Origin: Alloyangia pacifica
GTDB taxonomy: Bacteria; Pseudomonadota; Alphaproteobacteria; Rhodobacterales; Rhodobacteraceae
Direction of reading: 5' to 3'
DNA: 64,000 nucleotides
Assembly (NCBI RefSeq): GCF_900116195.1
Contig: NZ_FOZW01000009.1
Span: forward strand, 124,001-188,000
Part shown: in pieces, positions 52,961 to 61,474 of the stretch
Layout: the number at the start of each line of letters is the position of its first letter
Position numbering within the stretch: the first letter of the stretch is position 1
Notes under the pieces: generated by a model
Databases searched by the model: none
What the model saw: only the letters and a program-made list of their open reading frames with translations
Told to the model about the DNA's origin: nothing
Program-made: the position numbers and the translations under genes

Positions 52961-53548
52961 ATGGAGCAGCGGATGCGGAAACTTCTGGATATCGTGACGA
53001 TTGTGGCCGGGGCCGGGTTTCTGGGCCTTGCCTTTCTGACCGCCTACGAAGTGCTGAGCCGCAAGCTGTTCAACCATTCTCTGGCCGGTGTGGACGAGAT
53101 CGGCGGCTATATCTATGCCATCGGCGCCGCCGTCGGCTTCACCGCCGCGTATGTGGCCAATGCCCACATCCGGATCAATCTGATCGTCGCCCGCTTCCCG
53201 GCCTTGGTGCGGCTGGTGCTGAATGTTCTGTCGCATGCGATCCTGCTGGCCTTCGCGCTGTTGCTCACCTGGCGCGGAGGGGCGCAATGGCTTCGCTCCT
53301 ACGAGCTTGGCGCCGTTTCCCCGACCCCGCTCGGCACAAAGCTGGTCTATCCGCAGGGCATCTGGCTCGTGGCTCTGGCCTGCTTCACCCTCGTCATCGC
53401 CGCCCGGCTGGTCCGCGCGCTTGCGAAAATCCCCGGCGAGGGCGGCATCGCCGCAGCAGCGCGCGACCTCGACATCGACGATGTCTCTGCCGAGACACAG
53501 GCCGAGCTGACCTCGCTCAAAAGGCGCCAGTCGCCGGAAGGACTTTGA
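52961..53548 (+). CDS. TRAP transporter small permease (DctQ family)
   Basis: 195 residues from ATG 52961 (an ATG four codons on is possible; the ribosome-binding site is weak). Four hydrophobic segments, with the EVLSRKLFNHSLAGVDEIGGY stretch between the first two that is typical of DctQ. It links the binding protein to the large permease in the inner membrane. Confidence 0.88.
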   Translation: MEQRMRKLLDIVTIVAGAGFLGLAFLTAYEVLSRKLFNHSLAGVDEIGGYIYAIGAAVGFTAAYVANAHIRINLIVARFPALVRLVLNVLSHAILLAFALLLTWRGGAQWLRSYELGAVSPTPLGTKLVYPQGIWLVALACFTLVIAARLVRALAKIPGEGGIAAAARDLDIDDVSAETQAELTSLKRRQSPEGL

Positions 53549-53549
53549 G

Positions 53550-54860
53550 ATGATCGAAACGACAACCCTCGCCGCACTCTATATCGCCCTGCTTGTCGGC
53601 CTGTCGCTTCTTGGGTTCCATGTGGCCGCTGTCATGGCCATGCTCGGCGTGATCGGCGCGCTGCTCACCTTCGGGCCCGCTGTCGTGATGAACATCGGCG
53701 GCCTCGCATGGTCGACGTCGAACGATTATCTGCTCGTCGCGCTTCCGATGTTTGTGCTGATGGGCGAACTGCTGCTTCGCTCGGGCATCACCGACCGGCT
53801 GTACAATGCGCTCTCGGCATGGGTGCGCGGCGTGCCCGGCGGCCTTTTGCACAGCAACATCTTTGCCAGCGCGATCTTCTCGGCCACCTCCGGGTCGAGC
53901 GTTGCGACGGCGGCGACCATCGGCAGCGTGGCCATGCCGAACATGACCGAGCGCGGCTATAACGAGCGCCTCGCCCTCGGCTCCATTGCGGCAGGCGGCA
54001 CACTTGGCATCCTGATCCCGCCCAGCATCAACCTGATGATCTATGGCGCGATCACCAACACCTCCGTGGGCCGTCTCTTCGCGGCGGGGGTTGTGCCGGG
54101 CGTGCTGATGACGATCCTCTTCTCGGCGGTCATCGTGGTCTGGACGCGGTTCGACCGCGCATCGGCGGGACGCGGTGGCACCCCTGCCCCGATGCGCGAA
54201 CGGCTCGTGCTGCTGGTCGATCTGCTGCCGATCCTGCTGATCTTCGCCGTGGTCATGGGCAGCCTCTATTCCGGTTTTGCCACCGCCACCGAAGCCGCCG
54301 CGCTTGGCACCGTCGCCGCCACCGGCCTCGCTGCGGCCCGCGGCCGGCTGAACCGCGCGATGCTCGCCGAAGCCTTCCGCTCGACGATCAAGGTGACCGG
54401 CATGGTAACCTTGCTGATCGTCGCGGCCTTCTTCCTCAACTTCGTGCTGGGTCTCATCGGCATCCCGCAGGCCGTCGCTCAATGGGTCGATACGGTCAGC
54501 ACCGGCCCGCTGATGACCCTGCTGCTGCTGATCTGTCTCTATCTCGTCCTCGGCTGCTTTATGGAAACGCTCTCGATGCTGATCACCACCCTGCCGATCG
54601 TGACCCCGATCGTGCTTCAGCAGGGGATCGACCCGGTCTGGTTTGGCATCTTCGTGGTCATCATGTGCGAGCTGTCGCTGGTGACGCCGCCCGTCGGCAT
54701 GAACCTCTTCGTCGTGCAGGGCATCCGCAAACCCGGATCGGACGTGCGCGACGTGGTGCTGGGCGCGATCCCCTTTGCCCTGTGCATGCTGGTTCTGGTC
54801 GGCCTGCTGATCGCCGCGCCAGTCCTCGCGACCTGGCTGCCGGACATGCTCTACGGCTGA
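53550..54860 (+). CDS. TRAP transporter large permease (DctM family)
   Basis: 436 residues, about twelve hydrophobic segments. The family motifs ATSGSSVATAATIGSVAMP and LGILIPPSINLMIYGAITNTSVGRLFAAGVVPG are present, and LVTPPVGMNLFVVQGI is near the C-terminus. It starts 1 bp after the small-permease stop. It provides the Na+- or H+-coupled transport step. Confidence 0.95.
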   Translation: MIETTTLAALYIALLVGLSLLGFHVAAVMAMLGVIGALLTFGPAVVMNIGGLAWSTSNDYLLVALPMFVLMGELLLRSGITDRLYNALSAWVRGVPGGLLHSNIFASAIFSATSGSSVATAATIGSVAMPNMTERGYNERLALGSIAAGGTLGILIPPSINLMIYGAITNTSVGRLFAAGVVPGVLMTILFSAVIVVWTRFDRASAGRGGTPAPMRERLVLLVDLLPILLIFAVVMGSLYSGFATATEAAALGTVAATGLAAARGRLNRAMLAEAFRSTIKVTGMVTLLIVAAFFLNFVLGLIGIPQAVAQWVDTVSTGPLMTLLLLICLYLVLGCFMETLSMLITTLPIVTPIVLQQGIDPVWFGIFVVIMCELSLVTPPVGMNLFVVQGIRKPGSDVRDVVLGAIPFALCMLVLVGLLIAAPVLATWLPDMLYG

Positions 54861-54887
54861 TCTCCCCTCCTTCGGAAGCTCCTTGAG

Positions 54888-54909
54888 CGCTGGCCCCCTC
54901 GGGCCAGCG
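54888..54909 (+). terminator. Hairpin between the TRAP large permease and the M20 hydrolase
   Basis: Perfect 9-bp stem CGCTGGCCC (54888-54896) / GGGCCAGCG (54901-54909) with a CCTC loop; CTTTT follows 9 nt later. Possibly a partial terminator. Confidence 0.55.
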
Positions 54910-54947
54910 GCACTCCCCCTTTTGGCCGCTTGAAAGCGAGAAACAGA

Positions 54948-56585
54948 ATGAACGCCCCCGCTCCCTCCGTCGAACCGCTCGACACGCTGGCCGCACGGCT
55001 CTTCGACGACATTCGCGGACTTGCGCCCGATGCCGAGGGGGTCTCCCGTCCGGCCTTCTCCGAGGACGAGAGCCGCGTTCTGGGCTACCTGGCGCGCGAG
55101 ATGGCAGCGCAGGGACTGGCGGTCGAGGAAGACGCGGGCCGCAACCTTGTCTTTTGCCTGCCGGAACATGCCGAGGCGGAAGCGTGGGATCTTATCGGAA
55201 GCCACGTGGATTCCGTGCCATGCGGCGGCAATTACGATGGCCTTGCCGGTATTGTCGCGGGGCTGTTGGTGCTTCTGAACGCGCATCGCGGCGACAGTCA
55301 TCTGCAGAGACCCCTCAAATGCATCGCGCTGCGGGCCGAGGAAAGCGCATGGTTCGGCACCTGCTATCTCGGCTCCAAGATGCTGACCGGACAGCTCACG
55401 CAGAAGGACCTCAGCGCGCCGCACAAAGGAGATGGACGTCCGTTGCGCAGCCATCTTGATACGCTTGGGATCGATACAGAGGCCGTTGCGGCGGGAACGC
55501 CACTCGGCAACATGTCGCGCGTATTGTCCTACGTAGAACTGCACATCGAGCAGGGCCCCCAGCTTGTGGAGGCCGAGCTTCCGGTTGCCGTGGTTTCCGC
55601 GATCCGGGGCAACTTTCGCTTCCGCCAAGTCCAGTGCATCGGACAGGCCGGGCACTCTGGCACCGTGCCGCAGAAGGACCGCCACGATGCCGTTCTGGCC
55701 TATGCCGACTTCATGAACGGGCTGGAAACCCACTGCCTCGAACGGCTGTCCCGCGGCAGCGATCTGGTGATGACCTCGGGCGTCGTGGGCACCGATCCCG
55801 ATCAACACGCCATCGCGCGCATTCCGGGCAGCGTGTCCTTTTCGCTCGACATTCGCTCTGGCTCGAAGGCCCTGCTTGCGGAGCTGCGCGCCGAGGTCGA
55901 GGCGCGGATGAGCCGCATTGCCAAGACCCGCGAGGTTCGGTTCCTGACCGGCGCAGTGGTCGAAACACAGCCCGCCGAGCTGGACCCCGCCGTCACTGCT
56001 GCCTTGGAGCGGGCGATGACGGAGGTCGCCGGGCGCGGTCTGGTCCTGACCTCGGGCGCCGGCCACGATGCCGCGGTCTTCGCTGGCGCAGGCGTGCCCA
56101 CTGGCATGGTCTTCGTGCGCAACCGCAATGGCAGCCACAACCCGCAAGAAGCCATGGAGATCGCCGACCTGATGGTCGGCGTCGAAGTCCTCAAGACTTA
56201 TTTCTCGCAACCTACGTCAGCAGATATCACCCAAACTTCCATCGATGAGGCAAACATGTTTGACGATCTGATCGAAATTTTCGAAGCCCGCGGCAAAGGC
56301 CTCCATGCCCATGAAGCACTCGCGACCGCCGCGCGCACCGCAGCAATGGCCCGTCCGGACATGGCCGTCGCTCTGCACCTGATCGCCAGCCGCGCGGATG
56401 CGTTCGCGGAGCGTCATGACCGGATGCCCCTGACTGCCAAGGATGTGGCAAGAGCCGAAAACGCGTTGCGTGCACTTATCTCCACCTTGGAGGAAGCCCT
56501 GTCAGCGGAATCGGACAGTCAAGCATTGGCCTCTCTGGCGGTCGCAGCCCAGAAATGCTGCGCAGAAGAGCTTGCGCAACGCTGA
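54948..56585 (+). CDS. Zn-dependent M20 hydrolase (carbamoylase family) with a C-terminal extension
   Basis: 545 residues from ATG 54948, about 120 longer than usual. The catalytic part (1-420) has GSHVDSVPCGGNYDG, a RAEESAWFG segment where NEEGxRF is usual, ELHIEQGPQL and SGAGHDA. The final His motif reads GSHNPQE rather than SHxPxE. The extension (437-545) is Ala-rich and helical and starts with an internal ATG preceded by GAGG, so it may also be made alone. Amide, urea or amidine hydrolysis in the pathway fed by the TRAP importer is likely. Confidence 0.83.
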   Translation: MNAPAPSVEPLDTLAARLFDDIRGLAPDAEGVSRPAFSEDESRVLGYLAREMAAQGLAVEEDAGRNLVFCLPEHAEAEAWDLIGSHVDSVPCGGNYDGLAGIVAGLLVLLNAHRGDSHLQRPLKCIALRAEESAWFGTCYLGSKMLTGQLTQKDLSAPHKGDGRPLRSHLDTLGIDTEAVAAGTPLGNMSRVLSYVELHIEQGPQLVEAELPVAVVSAIRGNFRFRQVQCIGQAGHSGTVPQKDRHDAVLAYADFMNGLETHCLERLSRGSDLVMTSGVVGTDPDQHAIARIPGSVSFSLDIRSGSKALLAELRAEVEARMSRIAKTREVRFLTGAVVETQPAELDPAVTAALERAMTEVAGRGLVLTSGAGHDAAVFAGAGVPTGMVFVRNRNGSHNPQEAMEIADLMVGVEVLKTYFSQPTSADITQTSIDEANMFDDLIEIFEARGKGLHAHEALATAARTAAMARPDMAVALHLIASRADAFAERHDRMPLTAKDVARAENALRALISTLEEALSAESDSQALASLAVAAQKCCAEELAQR

Positions 56586-56588
56586 CCT

Positions 56589-56660
56589 GCTCTGCTCCCC
56601 AGCGCTGGACCACCGGAAGCTGGAATTTTCCGGCTGTTTCACGATGACGGGCTGGTGGCG
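56589..56660 (+). repeat. 72-bp repeat, copy 2 (IS-end-like)
   Basis: Matches 3066-3137 at 66 of 72 positions in the same orientation. It begins 4 bp after the M20 hydrolase stop and runs into the decayed transposase, as expected for an insertion-sequence end. Confidence 0.7.
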
Positions 56661-57088
56661 TCACCGGGATAGTGCACAGCAATCGGGACCTTGTATCCGG
56701 TCGCGCCGTGGGGCTTGCGGTAGAAAAGGATATCCACACCATCGGTGCCCAAGCCCAAAGCGCTCGGCGAGACCCACCTTCGAGTGGGCGTTGGCATAGA
56801 TCGTCTCGTGGCGCACACGGGCCCATGCTGCTCGAGACGCATCCGGCCGGCGATCTGCTCCGGTGACCAGCCAGCGCTGAGCCCATGCAGGGCGGCAGCC
56901 TTGAGCGGAGGGGGCTGAACCATCTTGTGGTGAAGGGCGCGGCTCAGGCGGTCCGCGATCTCGGGGATCTGCATCTTGGCCTCACGCCACTTGGCAATCC
57001 CGATCCGCTCCTCGAAACTCAGCTGAAGGTCACAACGACCCAACCCACATCCTCCATGCAAACTCCTGTTTTGATAAAGAATTTGCAC
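56639..57088 (-). pseudogene. Decayed IS30-type transposase remnant
   Basis: The minus-strand frame gives an IS30-like N-terminal helix-turn-helix (LQLSFEERIGIAKWREAKMQ, then IPEIADRL) and, further on, GWSPEQIAGRMRLE. The segment between them is much shorter than in intact elements. After that the frame changes: HETIYANAHSKVG, the expected continuation, is found in another frame at about 56775-56815. Internal deletion plus frameshift make it inactive. The assignment to IS30 rests on motif memory. Confidence 0.6.
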
Positions 57089-57471
57089 TTCGTTCGTGAT
57101 TCCACCCCGCTATTTTCTTTCTTCGGTAAGGCCGAAAATATGGAACCTCGAAAAGCTGCGACCCGCGGAAAGACAGCCACGGGTCTTGTTCGGTCGTGGC
57201 GAAAGCGCATGGGAGACAATTGCCAGCGCGACCCAGTGCCTGAACCCAGTGCCTAGCTGCCGCGATCAGTCGAATTCGGCCACCGTGACCGCCGCGAGCC
57301 CGACGCTGCATCAACCCTGGATTGGCATTTGACCCAGCCCATTCGCTGGGGTCCGCTCATGACCATCGTCATGGCTGGAAACCGGAACGGAAAGCAGCGT
57401 TTCCCCGCCGGCACACAAGCGCCGGCGAGGAGAGAGACATCTGGTTTCAAGAAGCGTTTCGCCGGAGTGCC
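57089..57471. other. Gene-free region with insertion-sequence debris
   Basis: 383 bp with no supportable gene. It includes the short repeat at 57314-57334 and a CGCCGGC / GCCGGCG hairpin at about 57407-57427 that may terminate the minus-strand TRAP operon. An AT-rich stretch at about 57060-57140 upstream of the transposase remnant may be an old IS end. Confidence 0.4.
57314..57334 (+). repeat. Short IS-end-like repeat, copy 2
   Basis: A 21-bp ACCCTGGATTGGCATTTGACC motif, matching 49855-49874 with one gap and one mismatch. Confidence 0.45.
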
Positions 57472-59055
57472 CTAGTGTACTGGCTCGGGGCCCATGATGG
57501 CATAGGGGAGCGTCGTCGAAATAGCCGGCACGTATGTCACCAGGATCAGGAACGCGAACAGGACGAGCACGAACGGTGTTGCCGCCTTGACCACCCTAAC
57601 AAGGCTCATCCCGGTGATCCCCGAAGTCACGAAGAGGTTGAGACCGATCGGCGGGGTGATCATTCCAATTTCCATGTTCACCACCATGATGATCCCCAGA
57701 TGGATAGGGTCGATACCCAGTTCGATGGCGATCGGGAAGACAACCGGGGCAACGATTAGAAGCAGCCCCGAGGGTTCCATGAACTGCCCGCCGATCAGCA
57801 GAAGGATATTGACCGCGATCAGGAATGTTATCGGCGTAAAGCCATATTCCAGCATCCAGGCGGTAATGGCCTGCGGGATACGCTCCGAGGTCAGCACATG
57901 CGCGAAGAGCATGGCGTTGACGATGATGAACATCAACATGACTGTCGTGCGCGCCGCTTCGACGAAAGCCCGGCTGGTGTCCGGAGCGACGAGCGCCGGA
58001 AAGAAGGCCCGAGCTGTCAGCGCGATGTTTCGCCCGAATAGTCCTGCCCCGGAAGCCAAGGCGGGTACGGCAGAGGTGCGTCCGCGCAGCAAGAGATAGG
58101 CTGCCATGGCCCCGAGGCCAACGAATAGGCCGGCAACTGGCGTATGAGCTTGTCGCATGAAGGCGCCGATCACGACAATGAAGATCGCCAGGCACAGACC
58201 ATAGAGAATGGCCCGCTGTCCGGTCCGAGCGTTCTCCGAAACTCCCTCCGGCTCCCAGGATTTGTCTGCCAACGGGCCAGAGTCGCGATAGCCGAAGTTC
58301 GCCACGAGGAAGGCATAGACCGCTGCCACGGCGGCAGCCTCGGTCGGCGTGAAGACCCCGCCATAGATCCCGCCCAGGATGAGCACGATCAGAAAGAGCC
58401 CCAGCCCTGCGTTCTTGCCACTGTTGACGAGATGTCCGACTCCCATCCACTCGCCCGCCGGCAGGTTTCTGACCCTGGCCATGATGTAGATCGCCACCAT
58501 CAACGAGAGTCCGGCCATGATGCCCGGAATGACGCCCGCAAGGAACATGCGTCCGACCGAGACGTCCGTGGCCGCGGCATAGACCACCATGGTGATCGAC
58601 GGCGGGATGAGAATGCCAAGCGTTCCGGCATTGGCGATGATCCCCGCCGCGAAATCCTTGGTGTACCCAATCCGCTCCATGCCGACGATCGAAAGCGAGC
58701 CGATAGCGACGACGGTCGCAGGTGAGGATCCCGAGAGCGCTGCGAAGAGCATGCAGGCAAGCACCGAGGCCATCGCCAGCCCGCCGCGGAAATGGCCCAC
58801 CGACGCGATCGCAAAGTCGATCATCCGCCGCGCCACGCCGCCCGTTGTCATAAACGTCGATGCCAGAACGAAGAAGGGAATTGCCAGCAGCGTGTAATTT
58901 TGGGACGCGGTGAAGAGCTGGAGGGCGACGGACGACATGGAATCTGTCGAGAGGAATGCGATCACAAGGACGGATGACAGGCCCAGGGACACGGCGATCG
59001 GCACGCCGATCAACATCAAGGTGAAGACCAGGATGAACAGGGTGAGGGTTTCCAT
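57472..59055 (-). CDS. TRAP transporter large permease (DctM family), long form
   Basis: 527 residues, about 90 more than the usual DctM. The core motifs AALSGSSPATVVAIGSLSIVGM and GILIPPSITMVVYAAATDVSVGRMF are intact, as is MITPPIGLNLFVTSGI near the end. The extra length lies in the middle (about 230-345), where a loop precedes two additional hydrophobic stretches. It is the last gene of the cluster E minus-strand operon. Confidence 0.92.
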   Translation of the reverse strand: METLTLFILVFTLMLIGVPIAVSLGLSSVLVIAFLSTDSMSSVALQLFTASQNYTLLAIPFFVLASTFMTTGGVARRMIDFAIASVGHFRGGLAMASVLACMLFAALSGSSPATVVAIGSLSIVGMERIGYTKDFAAGIIANAGTLGILIPPSITMVVYAAATDVSVGRMFLAGVIPGIMAGLSLMVAIYIMARVRNLPAGEWMGVGHLVNSGKNAGLGLFLIVLILGGIYGGVFTPTEAAAVAAVYAFLVANFGYRDSGPLADKSWEPEGVSENARTGQRAILYGLCLAIFIVVIGAFMRQAHTPVAGLFVGLGAMAAYLLLRGRTSAVPALASGAGLFGRNIALTARAFFPALVAPDTSRAFVEAARTTVMLMFIIVNAMLFAHVLTSERIPQAITAWMLEYGFTPITFLIAVNILLLIGGQFMEPSGLLLIVAPVVFPIAIELGIDPIHLGIIMVVNMEIGMITPPIGLNLFVTSGITGMSLVRVVKAATPFVLVLFAFLILVTYVPAISTTLPYAIMGPEPVH

Positions 59056-59058
59056 GGG

Positions 59059-59745
59059 TCAGTCCTCGGCGGAAACGGAATTACGGTTGTCGGCGACGAG
59101 CTGTTCTGCCTCATGGCCTGCGATGATGGCTTCGCGCTGGTTGGTGGCGATTTGCCAGCTCGCCTCCAGCGCCCTGTAGGCAAGAAGCGCGAGACCGACG
59201 GGCAAGATCAGATAGGCGAGCCAGCGCGGCACACGTTCGTCGAGCCCGAACATCTGGGACATCCATTCGGGCCAGCGCAGCATCTCCATCCCCAATCCGG
59301 AATTGAAGAAGCGTTGCCAGTAGAAGACCGCCCCACCCCGCGCCTGACCACCGAAGATCGAGAGCCAGTCAGCGGAAAGAAGGATGACGGCATAGAAGAA
59401 GACCGCGAGGGCTCCCAGTGTGGCGCAGATACGGAAGAGCCGCCGCGGAAGAAGCCGGATTACCACGTCCACCCCGAGGTGTAGTCCGGTCTTCAATCCG
59501 TAAGACATGCCGAAAAGGATCAGCCATGCAAACATGACGCGGGTCAGATCCAGCGCTCCGGTCCAGCCGCTGTTGAACGCATAGCGGGCCACGACCTGCG
59601 CAAATGAAATCAGGACCATCCCGGCAAGAATCAAGGTGAGGATGCGTTCCTCGACCATCACCACCAGTCCGGGCCGTGCCCGTTCGACAAGGTGAATTAC
59701 GACGACGAGGGCCAGCAAGGCAAAGAACGGCCAGTATGCCGACAT
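59059..59745 (-). CDS. TRAP transporter small permease (DctQ family)
   Basis: 228 residues from ATG 59745 with a strong GGAGG upstream. Four main hydrophobic segments; the loop GWTGALDLTRVMFAWLILFG is typical of DctQ. A roughly 55-residue insert between the third and fourth segments (FGGQARGGAVFYWQRFFNSG and on) makes it longer than average, as in the long TRAP variants that pair with a long DctM. Confidence 0.85.
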   Translation of the reverse strand: MSAYWPFFALLALVVVIHLVERARPGLVVMVEERILTLILAGMVLISFAQVVARYAFNSGWTGALDLTRVMFAWLILFGMSYGLKTGLHLGVDVVIRLLPRRLFRICATLGALAVFFYAVILLSADWLSIFGGQARGGAVFYWQRFFNSGLGMEMLRWPEWMSQMFGLDERVPRWLAYLILPVGLALLAYRALEASWQIATNQREAIIAGHEAEQLVADNRNSVSAED

Positions 59746-59811
59746 GCTGCATCCTCCTTCTAATTGGGTGTTGAAAGTGTTGTGCGTGCAGAGCGATGTG
59801 TCTGCGCGGGA

Positions 59812-59829
59812 CGACGGCCTGCGCCGTCG
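59812..59829 (-). other. Intercistronic hairpin between dctP-like and dctQ-like genes
   Basis: CGACGGC (59812-59818) / GCCGTCG (59823-59829), loop of 4 nt, directly downstream of the binding-protein gene on the minus strand. No T tract. Confidence 0.45.
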
Positions 59830-59840
59830 CCCCGGAGGCA

Positions 59841-60836
59841 TCAGTCCGCGCCACCGCTGGCGACTTCGATGACCTCGGTGCCGATATCGGCTTCGAACCG
59901 CTTCCAGACCGGCTTCATCACCTCGACCCAGGCGGCGCGTTGCTCGTCGGTAAGCTCTCGCACGGTTCCGCCGTTGTCGATGATTGCCTGACGAGCTGCC
60001 TCGTTCGCCGCGTTGGCGCGGGCGTTATACTCCGCGGAAACCTCATCCACGAGGGTGGTGAAGGCCTCGTGATCGTCGCCGAGGCTGTCGAGGAACTCCG
60101 GCGATGTCACGATGAGGTAGGTGAGGAACTGGTGATTGGTTTCGGTGACACCATCCTGAACCTCGTAGAATTTCCCGGTATAGATGTTCGACCAGGTGTT
60201 TTCCTGTCCATCCACAACCCCGGTTTGCAGCGCGCCGTAGACCTCGGCGAATGCAAGTGCCTGCGGCGTTGCATCAAGCGCTGCGATCATTGCCTCGGTC
60301 ACTTCCGAAGTCGTGGCGCGGAACTTCAGCCCGGCCGCATCCCGCGGTTCCACAAGCGGGCGGTTTGCCGAGAACTGGCGCATCCCGTTGAAGATCCAAC
60401 CCAGACCGATGATGCCACTGCCCTCCATGGACATCAGAATTTCTTCACCTTGCTCGGTTTCGGTGAAGGCCTGCACGGCTTCGGTCGAGTCGAACAGGAA
60501 CGGAAGGTTGAAGACCTGGAGTTTCTGGGTGTAGGCGTCGAATTTACCCACATCGGGCGCAGCCAGCTGCACATCGCCCAGCATAAGCGCCTCGAGCACC
60601 TTGTCGTCGCTGAACAGCGTGGAGTTTGCGAAGACCTCCATGCACATTGTCCCGTCGAACTGCTCGTCGAAGCGCTCGGCGAGCGCCGCGACCATCTCGC
60701 CCTTGGGGTGGCCGGCGACCGCTGTCACATGGCTGAACTTGATGACACGCTCGCCGCCGTCACAGGCGGCCTGAGCCAGAACAGGCATGACGGAAAGCGC
60801 GGCGGCGCTGCACAGGAATTTGCTGAATTTGGTCAT
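59841..60836 (-). CDS. TRAP transporter substrate-binding protein (DctP family)
   Basis: 331 residues. The signal peptide MTKFSKFLCSAAALSVMPVLAQA ends about residue 23. KFSHVTAVAGHPKG, AGLKFRATTSEVTEAMIAALDATPQALAFAEVYGALQTGVVDGQENTW carries the DctP carboxylate-binding Arg (LKFRAT) and the conserved GVVDGQEN motif. A C4-dicarboxylate or other organic acid ligand is expected. Confidence 0.93.
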   Translation of the reverse strand: MTKFSKFLCSAAALSVMPVLAQAACDGGERVIKFSHVTAVAGHPKGEMVAALAERFDEQFDGTMCMEVFANSTLFSDDKVLEALMLGDVQLAAPDVGKFDAYTQKLQVFNLPFLFDSTEAVQAFTETEQGEEILMSMEGSGIIGLGWIFNGMRQFSANRPLVEPRDAAGLKFRATTSEVTEAMIAALDATPQALAFAEVYGALQTGVVDGQENTWSNIYTGKFYEVQDGVTETNHQFLTYLIVTSPEFLDSLGDDHEAFTTLVDEVSAEYNARANAANEAARQAIIDNGGTVRELTDEQRAAWVEVMKPVWKRFEADIGTEVIEVASGGAD

Positions 60837-60889
60837 GGTATCCTCCCATAGATGACCGTCCGCGCTTGTGTGGCAGTCAAGCCTGCCGT

Positions 60890-60919
60890 CCCGTCCCGGC
60901 GCGCAGTTCCCGGGACGGG
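60890..60919 (-). other. Hairpin upstream of the dctP-like gene
   Basis: Perfect 10-bp inverted repeat CCCGTCCCGG (60890-60899) / CCGGGACGGG (60910-60919), 10-nt loop, between the carboxymuconolactone-decarboxylase-family gene and the binding-protein gene. No T tract on the minus strand. Confidence 0.5.
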
Positions 60920-60970
60920 TTTCTCCGAGCTGCGTCAGCGTGGCGCTAACGCACGGGCAAGAGCCGTCGG

Positions 60971-61387
60971 TCAGATGTCCATTTCGGCGAAGACTTCCTG
61001 AGCGGTGCGGAAGCTGTCGATGCCCGCCGGAACGCCACAGTAGATTGCGACCTGCAGGAAAATCTCGCGCAGCTCGTCTTTGGTCAGCCCGTTGTTGATG
61101 GCCCCGCGGACATGCAGGCGCAGCTCGTGGGTACGACCGAGCGCGGAGATCATGCCGAGGTTCAGAATCGAACGCTGTTGCTTGGTCAGGCCCGGGCGGT
61201 TCCAGATCTCATCCCAGCAGTACTCCGTCACCAGTTGCTGCATCGGGAAGTTATAGTCGGTCGCTTTGTTGACCGAAGCGTTGACGTATTCGTCGCCCAG
61301 GACGGCACGGCGCGTTTCCAGCCCCTTCTTGAATTTCTCGGTGAACGGGGTTCCGTCGGGTGCGGTGCCTTCGGCATGCATGGACAT
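60971..61387 (-). CDS. Carboxymuconolactone decarboxylase family protein
   Basis: 138 residues from ATG 61387 (GAAGGAAA upstream). It is all-helical with the family pattern RSILNLGMISALGRTHELRLHVRGAINNGLT then REIFLQVAIYCGVPAG. No CxxC is present, so it is not of the AhpD peroxidase kind; it resembles PcaC-type decarboxylases. It could decarboxylate or isomerise a gamma-lactone-type intermediate made from the TRAP substrate. Confidence 0.88.
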   Translation of the reverse strand: MSMHAEGTAPDGTPFTEKFKKGLETRRAVLGDEYVNASVNKATDYNFPMQQLVTEYCWDEIWNRPGLTKQQRSILNLGMISALGRTHELRLHVRGAINNGLTKDELREIFLQVAIYCGVPAGIDSFRTAQEVFAEMDI

Positions 61388-61474
61388 GGCGGTTTCCTTC
61401 GATTGGTCTTGGATACAGGGTGCCCACCCCATTGCCAGGACAATGGAGCAGATCGCGTCATCGGGTTGGCGGGG

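Noticed and set aside
53517..56210. 897-codon open frame on the minus strand opposite the TRAP and M20 genes
   Set aside because: It is antisense to clearly conserved DctM and M20 proteins, is very rich in His, Arg, Gln and Asp, and has no recognisable domain; it is a codon-bias shadow of high G+C genes.
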